Shown piece after piece: positions 40,699-51,916 of a DNA stretch of 64,000 nt (position 1 is the stretch's first letter; each line of letters opens with the position of its first letter). A program made the position numbers and the translations under genes. The notes under the pieces were generated by a model that was given only the letters and a program-made list of their open reading frames with translations, searched no databases and was not told the DNA's origin. The stretch comes from Ophiodon elongatus (Eukaryota; Chordata; Actinopteri; Perciformes; Hexagrammidae), in contig JACSYO010002166.1 of NCBI GenBank assembly GCA_016806645.1, forward strand, positions 2,756,496 through 2,820,495, written 5' to 3'.

Positions 40699-40790
40699 AT
40701 TTTAACCCAAACAACAACCTTTTCCTGAACCTAACTATGTAGTTTTGTTGCATAAACCTAACTAAATTGTTTCCTGTAAAGACAGAAGTT
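40699..40790 (+). repeat. Teleost interspersed repeat fragment ("AACCTAAC" family)
   Basis: Contains TTTTAACCCAAACAACAACC, TTTCCTGAACCTAACTA and GTAGTTTTGTTGCATAAACC, a known fish repeat phrase. A reverse-strand copy with an internal deletion lies at 44801-44860. Confidence 0.55.
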
Positions 40791-40874
40791 TATTTTGAAA
40801 AGACTTTAAGTGTCATGATCTCTGCTGTGCCTCTCCTTCCTCCTAGTTGCCTGCCAGTTTTCCCTTCTATGGCC

Positions 40875-41625
40875 CAATCCCAGGGCCAATCCCAGGGCCA
40901 ATCCCAGGGCCAATCCCAATCTCCACCCTTACGGACTCACAGACTTTGAGGCGCGCTCCCACTAAGTCCGTGAGGGTTTAGGGTCGTCCCATTGTCAAAT
41001 GGTTGAGTGTTTGAGGGCTCTCTGGCAGACATTTTGAGCCCTTTATGAACCCTTTCCGTAAGTCAGCATTAGATGCAAACTTTACTCAAGGGAATTACAC
41101 ACAATTCATAGCAATGTGACGTTAAAGACGCCGTTACCAATGGAAGCATGGAGACATAAAAAAAAAGGTAAACAAAGAGGATGGTGCGTGGGTGTTCAGC
41201 CCGATAAATTACATTTACACAACAAAATTAAGGATTAAAGATGGGACATGAAAACACATGAAATCAGAGGAATGTAAGCAGAGATTATATATATTTAAAA
41301 TATTTATTCATCAAACATTTTGTTTTGTTATTGAAGCTGTTTTGACAAAAACGAGTAAATATATTATTTTAATGACGTCTCATCTCAGAGAAAGAGCCTG
41401 GAAAACATTCAAATCAGGGAGTAAAAAGTATTAAAATAAATACCCACATGTACACAACATTTTTTGACGTTGTCATGGTAACGTGATATGTTGCAGCAAA
41501 GTGCTGTCCCATTCGTATTTACATAATTTCAAGCCCTCACAGTCTCTCACACTCAACCCTTTAACAAGTGACGTCAGCAAGTCCCTGAGGGTTCAGGGTT
41601 TGAGGCCTTAGGGGGGACATTGTGT
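40875..41625. mobile_element. Candidate non-autonomous DNA transposon
   Basis: The left edge is a 12-bp tandem repeat (CAATCCCAGGGC, three full units, 40875-40918) leading into CAATCTCCACCCTTACGGAC. Two regions about 600 bp apart (40930-41040 and 41545-41625) both contain CTCACAG-rich and GTCC-TGAGGGTT-AGGG motifs, suggesting paired subterminal repeats of one element. It carries no transposase frame. Termini and target duplication were not confirmed. Confidence 0.35.
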
Positions 41626-41628
41626 CCT

Positions 41629-41651
41629 GTGTGTGTGCGTGTGTGTGTGTC
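41629..41651. repeat. (GT)n microsatellite
   Basis: Short GT run with one GC unit. Confidence 0.85.
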
Positions 41652-43780
41652 TGCCTGGGCATGGTACCACAATAAATCATATTTTAACAGGTACATTACC
41701 ATTTTCAGAATGTGACTTTACTGTATATTTGTTATGCTGCGTATATTGTTAACATTTCATGTTTTCAGTAGGAGTGAATGAGTTCAGGGCGGTGAGTTAA
41801 AAGTGTTATGGGAGGAAGATTGTTTTTCATTCATTCACAGGCTTCATCACTGATGAAGCCTTAATAATTGACAACCGTGAGTGCAATGGATGCTCGACCC
41901 TCTCACACTAATCCATCATCATTCATCATTACAGTTAATAGAGAGAGAATTATAGCTCACATGCTGCATGTAAAGTGTTTCGCTGGATACCAATTTATCC
42001 AATAGTTGGCATGATTGAAAATATAGAGAGAGCGTACAGATCAGGAGTTGCACTGCAAGGGCAAAATTGATTTTATAGACTGATCTGATATGAGAAGAAT
42101 CTCCTCAACAACTTGAAATTGGCACGGTCATGGGATTTGCTGGTTTATCCTTTTTATACATAAAAGGCGATAATTGAAATAATACATGTCGGCTATCACA
42201 GTGGTGTTAGAAGGTGGAACAACTCATTTCATTCTCAAATACTCATTTCTCTCTGCATGTTTTAACTTGTGCTGCTGCTCCCTGTAATTTAAGCATTTAA
42301 TTCAAATTAAGCAGTGTTGAAAGTGATACAGAAATGAGATTTGGCATCAGAAAGTATTTAGAGACACACATTGCTGTTGCCTTTTCTTTCTTGCCAGTAA
42401 GAAAAATTAAAATGTCTCTGTAGCTCACAGTTTATATGTTTCCTGCTCACTACATCCCAATACAACACAACAGAAATAAAAATAAAGTTGCTTTTGTTTG
42501 AAGATAACCCAAAGGCAATTTGGCTGCAGAGCTGTGTTTTATTTCTTTATTGCTCACCGTAAAAAAATCTTTGCAGCATTTTTTAAGGTACAAAGGTCAA
42601 AGTGGTGAGATACAAAGGAAAAAATCACAGTAAACAGAGTGAAGACTGCTCTAAAAACACAAGAGAAGATGAAGAAAGGCACACAATACTTTCAATACTA
42701 TACTCACAGTCAGAGAAGAATAATGTGATTATAACAAACATGTTAATTTGTGCCAAAATGACCTAAAAAAGGTCAGTTAATACTAATTTCTTGTGAAATT
42801 CCAGTAATGCCCTGCAGGAAAAGAAAACATATTCCAGTTGCTTGCCCCTAATCATGATGCAAGAACTACATAATGATTTACTTTGACATCAGAGCCTTGA
42901 CAATTTTGAATATTCAGAGTGAAAGTCAAGATTTCCAAAGCTGCAAAAACGTCTTCATAAATGCTGGACTTTCTCTTTTGCCGTTATTTAAGTCATAACC
43001 TCGGGGTTATTGTGATGTCCAGTCCTAACTATTTCATAGCTGGTTTAATATTGTTATAATCTTGTATAATGGTATATATCTGCAAACTAATTAACTGTCA
43101 TTACATTGGTGTACTTAACTTAAGTATTTTGTCTTGTTTTGAGATACTGACACCAATTTAAATTCTTGAATAATAATTAACACTAATTCTTGAATAATTC
43201 TCTCTTTCTGCTGCCATAATTATTTTCTCAGTTAAATAAAAATATGCTTTGAAGGCTGAATTTGAATAATCTTTTAGGCTTCCGCTCGAAAAAAGCATGC
43301 CCATACTACAACCAGTACAACTCTGCAACCACAAGGTCTATTTGAATAATTTTGGTGTTATTATAAAAGGTAATAACTGTGAGATTTGAAAAGAATGTGT
43401 AAATATCAGTATATATGTTACTGGTTAAAACTAAATGAAGATGGAACACAGAAAAAAAATTAATATTTCAGGTTCTTCTAAAAAGAAAAAGAAGCACTTT
43501 CAGGATGATCATCCCTTTGAAATGATGTAGTTGCAGGTTTAAATACTAGCACAATATGTGAACACTCTCGCTGCAAAGTTTGAGTTTGATAAAGTGAAGC
43601 AGAAAAATAGTGGAGCGTTTTTAGTACAGACAGTTCAGGCGAGGGCAAATGGGCATCTGTTCCATTTGAATTTTCTCATGTACCACACTATATATTTCAC
43701 TTGTATATTACTAATGATGTTCAATACATCCAAATACAGCATTTTTTTTTTTTCTTTTTGAAAAATTCAACCAGACCTCT
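41652..43780. other. Non-coding, no gene recognised
   Basis: AT-rich with no recognised exon or repeat. Confidence 0.45.
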
Positions 43781-44018
43781 ATATATGTTCCCATTCAAAA
43801 AACAACCGTGATGAAAATTATTTTCAGGATGGCTCATAATGAATACGCAGGGCAGTTGCTCTGTTGGTCGATTTGAGTGATTGACACCTCTTTGGAAAGC
43901 TTAGAGCCTATGGAATTGAGAGGCGTTTTCCAAAATGTGATTGACAGCACTGTTAGCCTATGAAAATCAGAAAGGCACCGTCATGTGTGAAGCGTAGGAT
44001 CCAATACGCTGAGATTAT

Positions 44019-44066
44019 AATCATTTCCCCTGGTCAGAACGCCCCTTATAAACCTGGGGAATGATT
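44019..44066. repeat. Imperfect hairpin flanking a TATA-like motif
   Basis: AATCATTTCCCC (44019-44030) pairs with GGGGAATGATT (44056-44066), with one bulged base. The loop includes CTTATAAACC. A strong donor-like CCAAG/GTAAGA follows at about 44150. It may be an old transposon promoter or a chance arrangement. Confidence 0.45.
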
Positions 44067-44526
44067 TGAGTGAGACACAGGATGTCCGTTGAACATTTAT
44101 CAGTGTGGATTTACTGGGAAAAATGCTTTTTCATCGTCTAATCAGCCAAGGTAAGAATAATTTGCTGACCATAAAGCGATTTCTGTTGCTGGTGTTCTTT
44201 TGGCTGATATCTCGGTGATTCTTTGGTGTAGAGCAATATGAAGTAAGTTGTATGTGTGGATTCTGTGTGGAATCGGCTTGCTTTTTGTCATCTCGTTTTG
44301 TCCACTAGCAACTAGCCACGACCGCTAGGTCCGGTAACGTGGCGAGTGTGCTCACTCTTGGCGAAATATGAATATGATATTTAGGAAATTAATTGACTTG
44401 GTGTTTTAGTTGTGTTTGGAGCATGTAAAACTGGTTTATATATTCTTGAATTTGCTGTTAATCTGGTAGGTAAAAAAAATTTTTTATTTTTATTAGTGCA
44501 CTTTGAAAGACGAGACTCCCACTCCA

Positions 44527-44560
44527 ACCCGAGAGCCCCCTGAGGAGGGGTCTCTCGGGT
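44527..44560. repeat. 14-bp stem hairpin, one mismatch
   Basis: Arms 44527-44540 (ACCCGAGAGCCCCC) and 44547-44560 pair at 13 of 14 positions around a 6-base loop. It is GC-rich in AT-rich surroundings. Confidence 0.8.
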
Positions 44561-44800
44561 AGAACAGGTTTAATGTCCTAACAGTATTGCAATATAACCT
44601 GCATACTGAGCACAGATATACCTCTACTTTATTTGATAATTCTAGGTGTCAGTTTGATCACGATAAACTTTGGTTTCAAACGTTTGTATGATATCTTATG
44701 AAAAGGTATTCCTCCTTTTTTGTACGTGTTCTCCTTGTAGCAGTGTTTAAATTTTGTTCGTTACATGCATACAGCCTTTTAAAAAAATAAACATCCGTCT

Positions 44801-44860
44801 TCACAGGAAACAACTTGCTAAGGTTTAGGAAAAGATTGCAGTTTTGGTTAAAACAATTAC
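44801..44860 (-). repeat. Reverse copy of the "AACCTAAC" repeat, internally deleted
   Basis: Contains AGGTTTAGGAAAAGATTGCA and GGTTAAAACAATTA, the reverse complement of phrases in the copy at 40699-40790, with about 25 bp missing between two matching parts. A Harbinger-like head begins 14 bp further on. Confidence 0.5.
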
Positions 44861-44873
44861 AAGGGTGGCGTTA

Positions 44874-45280
44874 AGGTGCGTTCACACCAAACGCGGCGCG
44901 AATTTTTCGCGCGACCAGATTACATACAAAGTCAATGCACAGACGCGAAATGGTTGCGAAAAAGCAAATTTTCGCCGGGCAGCGAATCGCACGAACCGCG
45001 CGGCGCGAACTTGAGCGAATGACGCGACTCGAATAATTCGCTTATTCGCGAGAGTTGAAATTTTTCAACTCGGGACTTGAAAATTCACGTCGCGCACCTT
45101 TTAGTGAAGTACGGAAGTTACGCGACAAATAATACCACTTTGACTTCTGTTTTCACATGGGACACTAACAACTGTCTCCTGGGTTAAAGTCCGGTGATTT
45201 TGGATCCACCGATCCACCCCGACCTCCTCCCCCCATGGAATTTGTTGCTTTTTATACTACTTGGTTCGCAATTAAGTTGA
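44874..45280 (+). mobile_element. PIF-Harbinger-like transposon head
   Basis: After TTA it begins AGGTGCGTTCACACC, then a strongly CpG-rich subterminal region full of GCGCGAA/TTCGCG motifs, including AGATTACATACAAAGTCAAT, characteristic of teleost Harbinger elements. No transposase frame and no right terminus are visible. It shares its first 15 bp with the copy at 5176. The right limit is approximate. Confidence 0.55.
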
Positions 45281-45983
45281 TTACATACAAAGTGATTTCA
45301 TGGGATATATTTGAATTACCGTGCATTACTTCAGAGGTATAGCTATGAAAAGTGTAAACAGCCTGCAGGTAGATGTATGCTTACTGCACTTCTCTTTTTA
45401 AGTTCGTGCAAGCACACATTTTTAATGACAGTTGAGTAAAGAACAGACATTGCTATAGAGGCAGGTATAAACAAGACAAAGTGGTTGAAAAAAAACACCG
45501 ATTCATCCATGCTTTGACATTGTTGGGTTTTAAAAAGTTAGACATCGAGCAAAAATCTGCAATATATGCAAAAAGCAGCTGCTGCCAAAGGTGCAATACC
45601 ACCAAACTCAAATCTACCAGAAAGAAAAACAGGTCCACACCCTGAGAAATGTTTGAGCTCAGCTCTGACACAAGTGGCTTTCAGAGCTAAGTGCTTTCTC
45701 AGATGTAGCGCTACGGAAGCAGGAACAGATGACACTTCGCCAATATAATGATTGAGAATGCCAGCCGCAATGTAGACATTGTTGCCTGAGACACTTACAA
45801 GACAATGTTCACATCAGAAATGATGGAGGTGAAAGGAAATTACAGACACTGTAACTGTGCAACAATTCCAATCCAAACTGTTGTGGGAGTTGGTTTTATG
45901 GCCATTGTGAAAACACTGGATTTACAGTGTATATAATACTGACATTTCAACCAAAACTAAATCTTGAAGTCACATGGCGGTTG
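45281..45983. other. Non-coding, no gene recognised
   Basis: Frames on both strands (around 45453-45748) show no familiar motif. Confidence 0.4.
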
Positions 45984-46135
45984 TCAAGAAAAAATGCAGC
46001 AAACACAGTCCAATCAGCCCAGTGTTTTTTTATGATAGTACAGTATACAAACACTGTATCAGCTTATGCAGGCCCTCTGTCACAGCAGCAGTTATTCAGC
46101 AGCTCAGTGGTAAATCAAGAAAAAATGCAGCAAAC
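45984..46135. repeat. 109-bp block flanked by exact 21-bp direct repeats
   Basis: The block 46006-46114 recurs, same length, at 47997-48105. Here it is bounded by identical 21-bp sequences at 45984-46004 and 46115-46135 that begin TCAAGAAAAAATGCAGC. The arrangement fits either a 131-bp tandem repeat with only its flank duplicated, or insertion with target duplication. It resembles no family I can name. Confidence 0.85.
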
Positions 46136-46667
46136 TGCAAACACAAGCATACACGCATTGGCAGCTGCATAGTGTGATAATCCGTCAACTGTCAACATGT
46201 ATGGCTGATCTCCACACCCAGGTATATTGATATTTAATTGATCACACAGGTGTTTGTACTTTTTTTTGCCTCATTAGACCTCTTAATGTAACTTTATCAT
46301 TTTTACTGGTCTGTTGAAGGGCTGTAGCAGAATGATAATTTTTTATATAAATAGGTGTTGGTGCCATGTCATGACCATTTATATCGATAGCTTACAACCA
46401 CCTGTTGGAAACATTGTCCAGGTGATTTTTTTTTTTTTTTTAACAAGCACGTTTGCCCTGCTAGAATATACGAATATAAAGAAGGCTAATGCACAACAAC
46501 TGACAAAAAAATAAATAAAATAACCACGGCTCAACTTTGAAGAGATACAGCTCTGTCCAACTTTAGCAAAGGTCAAACCAGCCAGGTTAACTGGAAACAC
46601 CTTTGTCAGTGTGCAGGCAATGAATAATCATTGTATCCTCCTATAGTCTTAAATCACATTGAAATTC
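46136..46667. other. Non-coding, no gene recognised
   Basis: AT-rich with a poly-T run near 46426. No exon recognised. Confidence 0.4.
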
Positions 46668-47020
46668 CCATTCCAATATCCAAACCACTTATCCTATTCA
46701 AGGTCGCGGGGACGCTGGAGCCAATCCCAGCTGACATTGGGTGAAGGCAGGGTTCACCCTGGACAAGTTGCCAGTTTATTGCAGGGCACATATAGAGACA
46801 GACAACCATTCACACTCACATTCACATTCCCACCTATGGGCAATTTTAGAGCTGCATGTCTTTGGACTGTGGGAGGAAGTCGGAGAACCCGGAGGGAACC
46901 CACGCTGCCACGGGGAGAACGTGCAAACTCCACACAAAAGGACCACCTGGGATCGGGGATTGAACCCCGGCCCCATCTTGCTGTGAGACTGTGCTAACCA
47001 CTGCACCACCGTGCAGCCCC
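46668..47020 (-). mobile_element. tRNA-derived SINE, well-preserved copy
   Basis: On the minus strand it has an A box TGGTGCAGTGG (47008-46998, perfect to TRGYNNARNNG) and a B box GGTTCAATCCC (46966-46956), spaced as in a tRNA-type Pol III promoter. A long body follows with a GAGAACCC-type motif and a tail ending in GATAAGTGGTTTGGATATTG. This is the best-promoter copy in the window. It is non-coding; the frames through it are incidental. Confidence 0.88.
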
Positions 47021-47616
47021 CACATAGAAATTATGAGGGTTAAAATTATACAATGTGATGGATATTGTGTATGTAACCAGGTGATACTGTGTTTATTATT
47101 ATCACTGGGTCATCATTGTAGCATTTTAGTAGTGTGAAATAAGATTTTAAATGACCATATCTACAGTATGAATGAATGGTCCACCCTTCTAGAAATCACA
47201 TTTATAAGCTGCTAATTTGCAACAGCAAATGTGTTTAGTCAGAAACATAATGCCACTTGAATTGCGGCAAAATAATGAGAACATTTTGTTAAAATCTGTA
47301 TCAACAAAATGTTCACAGACAACACATTTGTTTTCCTACAACATCCACTTGTAGCCATTATGACCCACGCTGACCACCTTCCTACCTGTGTGCGTATTTA
47401 ACAAAAGTAGCAGCTCCTTCAGAAAAGGAAATAAAGGGAACAAATTCCAGACAGTGATTCTTTTTTTTCTTTTTTTTCTATCAAGTAGCAGTTTATAAAC
47501 ATGATTTGTAGTAAACAGGGTTGGAATATTATGTTGAATTTGTGAACAGGCTGTACACAGAAGGTGGTGGACATTAATTAATTAACTAGATCATGTAATG
47601 ATGCAATAAAGGTTGG
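47021..47616. other. Non-coding, no gene recognised
   Basis: AT-rich sequence after the SINE, with poly-T runs near 47460. No exon or repeat recognised. Confidence 0.4.
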
Positions 47617-47935
47617 GTTTGACCCAAAGACACGACTCAGAAACCAGGCAGATACGGAAGGGGAAAAAAAGAAGTTTGTCTTAACAAATTTCCAAAAAAG
47701 AGAAGTCGGGAAACCAGGTTCAGGCTTCAGAGAGTTATGCAGAAACACATAGCGAGGAACACAAAAGACAATCTGACAGGAAACAGATGGAAATGGGAAC
47801 AGGTGATCAGGTGGGTGTAGCTGTCAAGCAATGAACAGCGTGAACAAGGTTTACTGCAGGTCAGTACGGAGTGGTAGGGTTTGAAATGACAGGAGAGTTA
47901 GTGTTGCAGGGAAACAAGCAGACTAGTGACATGAA
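47617..47935. repeat. Possible LTR-derived repeat
   Basis: Contains ATAAAGGTTGGGTTTGACCC, AAACACATAGCGAGGAACAC and AATCTGACAGGAAACAG, phrases resembling fish LTR-type repeats. Ends and target duplication were not found. Confidence 0.3.
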
Positions 47936-47996
47936 TTAAGCTGTTGTTGTGATTATCAGTTATATCTATTGTTGTAAACCATTAAGGGAAATCAGT

Positions 47997-48105
47997 CAGT
48001 CCAATCAGCCCAGTGTTTTGTTCTGATAGTACAGTATGCAAACACTGTATCAGCTTATGCAGACCCTCTGTCACAGCAGCAGCTGTTCAGCAGCTCAGTG
48101 GTAAA
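47997..48105. repeat. Second copy of the 109-bp block
   Basis: Direct repeat of 46006-46114, equal in length with roughly seven to eight substitutions, about 2 kb away. It lacks the flanking 21-bp repeats of the first copy. Confidence 0.9.
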
Positions 48106-49337
48106 CCACCAATCAATCAGTTTTTGAAATGATAAAAACTAGTGATCACAGATTCCCTTAAGAGTTGTGTGCTGATAAATGCAATCACAGCGGCAAACTG
48201 TGCAGTGCAATACATCCACAGTAAATGGAGTTGGGGTCCTTTGTGACTGCAGGCATAGTGGGATCTGTTTCCAATGGCAAGCCACTAATGAGTATTCTTT
48301 CGCCAAATGGATTATAAATAACTGTAGTGGTGTCCCACTAACTAAACCACTCTGAAGTAATGAATATGTTTTTTATAGACCTGGTTGAGAGCCAGAGCTG
48401 AAGTATTTGGTCTAAGTTGCTCTGATTTGAAACTCAGCTATAAGGCAAAAAAAAAAGGTCCCTCATGTCCCTTAAACTTGACAAGTCTTTAGTTTTTGTG
48501 AACTTTTGTGGAAATTAAAGCTACACAATACAATCTTCTAGTATCTTGGTGAGTCTCCAACACACAGATGTGTGTGTGCTAGAAACCTTCATCTCTAAGT
48601 TATGCATGAGTCTAAATCCCAGTGGTATTCTCTCTCCCCCGCCCCCCCGCCCCTCCTCCCAGGTTGCCCCAGGATAATGTTGTTTCCACATGACTCACCT
48701 GTCCAATGCAGTTAGCGCAGGTGAGTCCACTCGGTCACATATCCATACATATTCCTACCTGTGCTCACACACACCACACTTAAGCATTATTCAAGTCAAG
48801 CTCCTGCGCCTTACGGTTGTGTTGTTTAGTGGAAATGATGGAATCAGTATCAGCTCATTAATCCTTACACCGGATGCCACTGAAAGCTCCGGGAACTTGG
48901 CTCCTTAGCCAAGGTCTGTCAGTTCAAATCCCACCAAGCAGACCGACCTTTAAATGCTGACTAGACAAGGGATTGGAGGTTAACGTGGCCAAGAGTTCTT
49001 GTTAAGATTCATCCTAGGGGAATGTGTTGAAAAGAGCTGAAAACCGTGTGAGGGATTGTGAGCCAAAGATACAGGGATTGCCTTTTGAATCCGAGCTGCA
49101 GTTGGTAACACAGTTATCTCAAAGCAAGCTTGCTTCTTGGAACCCTTTTTAGTGATCTAAACATATCAGCTTCAACATCCTGTCAATGTTCTGTAGATAC
49201 TTGGGAAGCCTGCGTCATATCTATCGTATTTACCCGCTATCACAGTTGAAAAATAAATAAACATTTAAATGATTATTTTTGGTATTTATAATTTTTACAA
49301 ATTGAATACACAAGTCACACAAACACCAAGGATATTC
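48106..49337. other. Non-coding, no gene recognised
   Basis: Includes a C-rich run at 48636-48660. GTTCAAATCCC at about 48923 resembles a tRNA B box, but no tRNA fold surrounds it. No exon recognised. Confidence 0.4.
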
Positions 49338-49715
49338 CATTCCATTCTCCAAACCGCTTATCCTATTTAGGGTCACGGGGGGAGGGAGGGGACACACGCT
49401 GTAGCCAATCCCAGCTGACATTGGGCGAAGGCAGGGTTCACCCTGGACAGGTCGCCAGTTTATCACAGGGCACACATAGAGCCAGACAACCATTCACGCT
49501 CACATTCACACCTACGGGCAATTTAGAACCTCCAATTAACCTGAGCTGCATGTCTTTGGATTGTGGGAGGAAGCCGGGGAACCCGGAGGGAACCCACGCT
49601 GCCACGGGGAGAACATGCAAACTCCACACAGAAGGACCGCCCAGGATCGGGGATCAAACCCGGGCTCCTCTTGCTGTGAGGTGACAGTGCTAGCCACTAC
49701 ACACTGTGCAGCCCC
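49338..49715 (-). mobile_element. tRNA-derived SINE, near full-length copy
   Basis: Same family and orientation as the copy 2.7 kb upstream. The minus-strand head is GGGGCTGCACAGTGTGTAGT and the B box is GGTTTGATCCC (C to T in the core). The tail reads GATAAGCGGTTTGGAGAATG followed by GAATGG, the (ATGG)-type end. Some A-box positions have decayed. Confidence 0.88.
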
Positions 49716-50085
49716 ACCAAAAATATATTTATTAATATCTTTAGAAAAAGTGAATATTAATTTCAGTTTCACTTGAATTTAAGGGTCTAATTTGAAAGAT
49801 CTGCCTCCATGCTCCAAACAAATGAGGCAGATTTTCAGCTCTTGTACTGGTTCCATGAAAACTAAACATATAGTCATGTTATATAAAAAAGAACCCAACT
49901 ACTAACTAACAGCAGCAAAAATCTGCTAATTATGAACAAACTGCTGAAACGCTGAGAGCGAATCCAAATAACATTGCTATCGTGCCACTAACTGGGGACA
50001 GTACGGTCTGTGTATGTTTTGAGAGTTTGTTTATTGGATTAAATCCAAAATGGCAGAAACTACAGTGACTCACTATGTACAAGAG
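49716..50085. other. Non-coding, no gene recognised
   Basis: Short AT-rich interval between the SINE and the solo LTR. Confidence 0.4.
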
Positions 50086-50498
50086 GTATTGTGGCTACCC
50101 GGGGGGATGTGGAGGCAAGATTCAGAAATAAAACAGGAGACTCAGACAGTATCGACATAACAAAAAGTTTCTTTTAATAAATAAGTTAGGGTAAAGGGGA
50201 AGGGGGTCAAACTCAACAAAAGATTCCTCCCGGTCGGGGTCTTTGTCCTCCGGTGTATGCAGCTCCTCTCTCCGGAGGTCCTCATCGTCTCCTGCCCGGT
50301 CTGTTCCCTGCTGCTGCCCCGCTCTGTGAATATATCCTCCCTCTAATCAGCTGATGGGCTGCAGGTGTGACCCAGCCTCAGAGCTGCAGCACCTGGACTG
50401 GGTAATAGATTCTCTCTATCACCTCCCCCAACCTGAGCTTGGGGATCCGCCCCCTGGCCTGTCTCTGCCCAGCCTTGCCCCCTGGTTTGCCACAGTAT
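50086..50498 (-). mobile_element. Solo LTR of a retrotransposon or endogenous retroelement
   Basis: The element spans 50090-50494 (405 bp), bounded by TGTGGC and GCCACA (TG...CA ends) and by a 4-bp direct duplication GTAT at 50086-50089 and 50495-50498. Read on the minus strand it has LTR order: a GC-rich upstream part, a TATA-like GGATATATTC, a leader with GAGCGGGGCAGCAGCAGG, then ATTAAAAG near a T-rich site and a C-rich end. No internal coding region or second LTR is present, as expected after LTR-LTR recombination. The superfamily (Gypsy or ERV) is unresolved. Confidence 0.65.
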
Positions 50499-51084
50499 GA
50501 TAAGACAGGACTGCCGGGCTAGCTGGTTAGCATGCTTATTTCAGTAGATATTGCTGCAACACAATACATAGATGGGCCAAATCTTACACAATGCACCTTT
50601 AAATCAATGTCTTTGGATTGGTGAGGATTTTAATTCCAAAAGTTTGGAATGGTCTGCACTAACTAATTTGTAATAATGGTCTTAAATAAGAAAAAAACAT
50701 TGGTATGATGTTGGTGTAAAAAAAATATTTCAATCCTAGGGAGCCAGAGAGCCAGAGAGTTCCTTCACATTTGGCATTTAGATTTTTGTAGATTGCACAC
50801 ACACACTGAAGATGCTTAACATAATGTCACTGTGGATATCAACAAACAGTAACACATCATTCTCAAAAATCCATCTTACCCAACTGACTGAATACACTGA
50901 CTGGACAGATGAGAATACACAGTGCACATCTTCTAATTCAGGCTCTCCTGAATGTTTGGAGAGGCACAAAATACCGAAAGCAGAGTGTTTACCGAGAGCA
51001 GATTGTTTTTTGTAAATGTCCTGCACTCACAGCTCAGACCAATGATGTTCACTGATATAATGAACAGCTGTTGACAAAAGCCTC

Positions 51085-51085
<1 letters not shown>
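50499..51085. other. Non-coding, no gene recognised
   Basis: No recognised exon or repeat. Confidence 0.4.

Positions 51086-51133
<48 letters not shown>
51086..51133. repeat. (AC)n microsatellite
   Basis: Pure AC run of 48 bp. Confidence 0.95.
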
Positions 51134-51135
<2 letters not shown>

Positions 51136-51188
51136 CAGCAGCCAGCAAGAAAAACAGTCAAAATCACTATTACAGGATTTCAGCTGCG

Positions 51189-51916
51189 ACTAGGTTTGCA
51201 AAATTCCAGAGTATTGGGAAGTAATATCATTTTAGGGAATAACCATAGTTTATAAGTGTATGTCGTCGTCGTGACGTCAGCTGATCTAGGGAGGAGTGAC
51301 GTAGAGACGTTGTTTACGGTTCTGGTAGCGGTAGCGACCTGTCAAGCCGGAGACAGGTACTTTGGAAATGCGAGCCAACAAAATGGGCTGGGTAAAGACT
51401 TGGTTTCAAGTGAACAACTAATTCATTAAAGAAATGCTTTACAGTGAAGAATGAATATAAATAACACATTGTAACAACTAGCTAACAAAAACTAGCAGAA
51501 GGTGTGAATAAGTTACAAACAGTGTACTTTGCTTTAGCTACTGTCTGCTGGTTAACTGAACTATCATTAAAAAAATATTACATTTTAATTCCACTAGAGG
51601 TGCCTCCAAATAGTCAACTATTCGACACAGTCACAGAGGTGGTAAAATGTTATGAAACAGAGGATCATTCGGTTCGAGCTACATGGGACGCTGAATGTCT
51701 GAGTACATAGAATTGCTTAGTTTCTACCAATAAATCACTGTAAATGTGCGTACTTTTAACCAAAACATGCCATAAGACTTGGTTTTTAATGTGTACTCCC
51801 CCCCTAGAAGTTTACTTATTCAGTGTACATTAAAAAGTACACAAAATGTTTTAGTTAAAATTGAGCAAAATTCCAGTGCTTAATTTTCTCTAAATTTACC
51901 CTTTTGCAAGCCTAGT
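51189..51916. mobile_element. 728-bp non-autonomous hAT-like transposon
   Basis: Terminal inverted repeats ACTAGGTTTGCAAAA (51189-51203) and its complement at 51902-51916 match at 14 of 15 positions. They resemble the TAGGNTTGCAAAATTCC ends of teleost hAT elements. The interior near the left end is CpG-rich with TGACGTCA (51272-51279), a second TGACGT (51297-51302) and a donor-like ACAG/GTAC, which looks like a relic transposase promoter and leader. There is no transposase frame. An 8-bp target duplication is not visible. Confidence 0.55.

Noticed and set aside
46659..47009. Frames of 77-112 codons on both strands, and similar ones at 49421-49776 and 20154-20583
   Set aside because: They fall within SINE copies, and the similar peptides recur only because the SINE does.
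46668..47020. Functional tRNA gene
   Set aside because: A and B boxes are present, but they belong to a SINE with a long non-tRNA body and no complete cloverleaf.
48880..48960. tRNA-like B box GTTCAAATCCC
   Set aside because: No matching acceptor stem or A box at the right distance.
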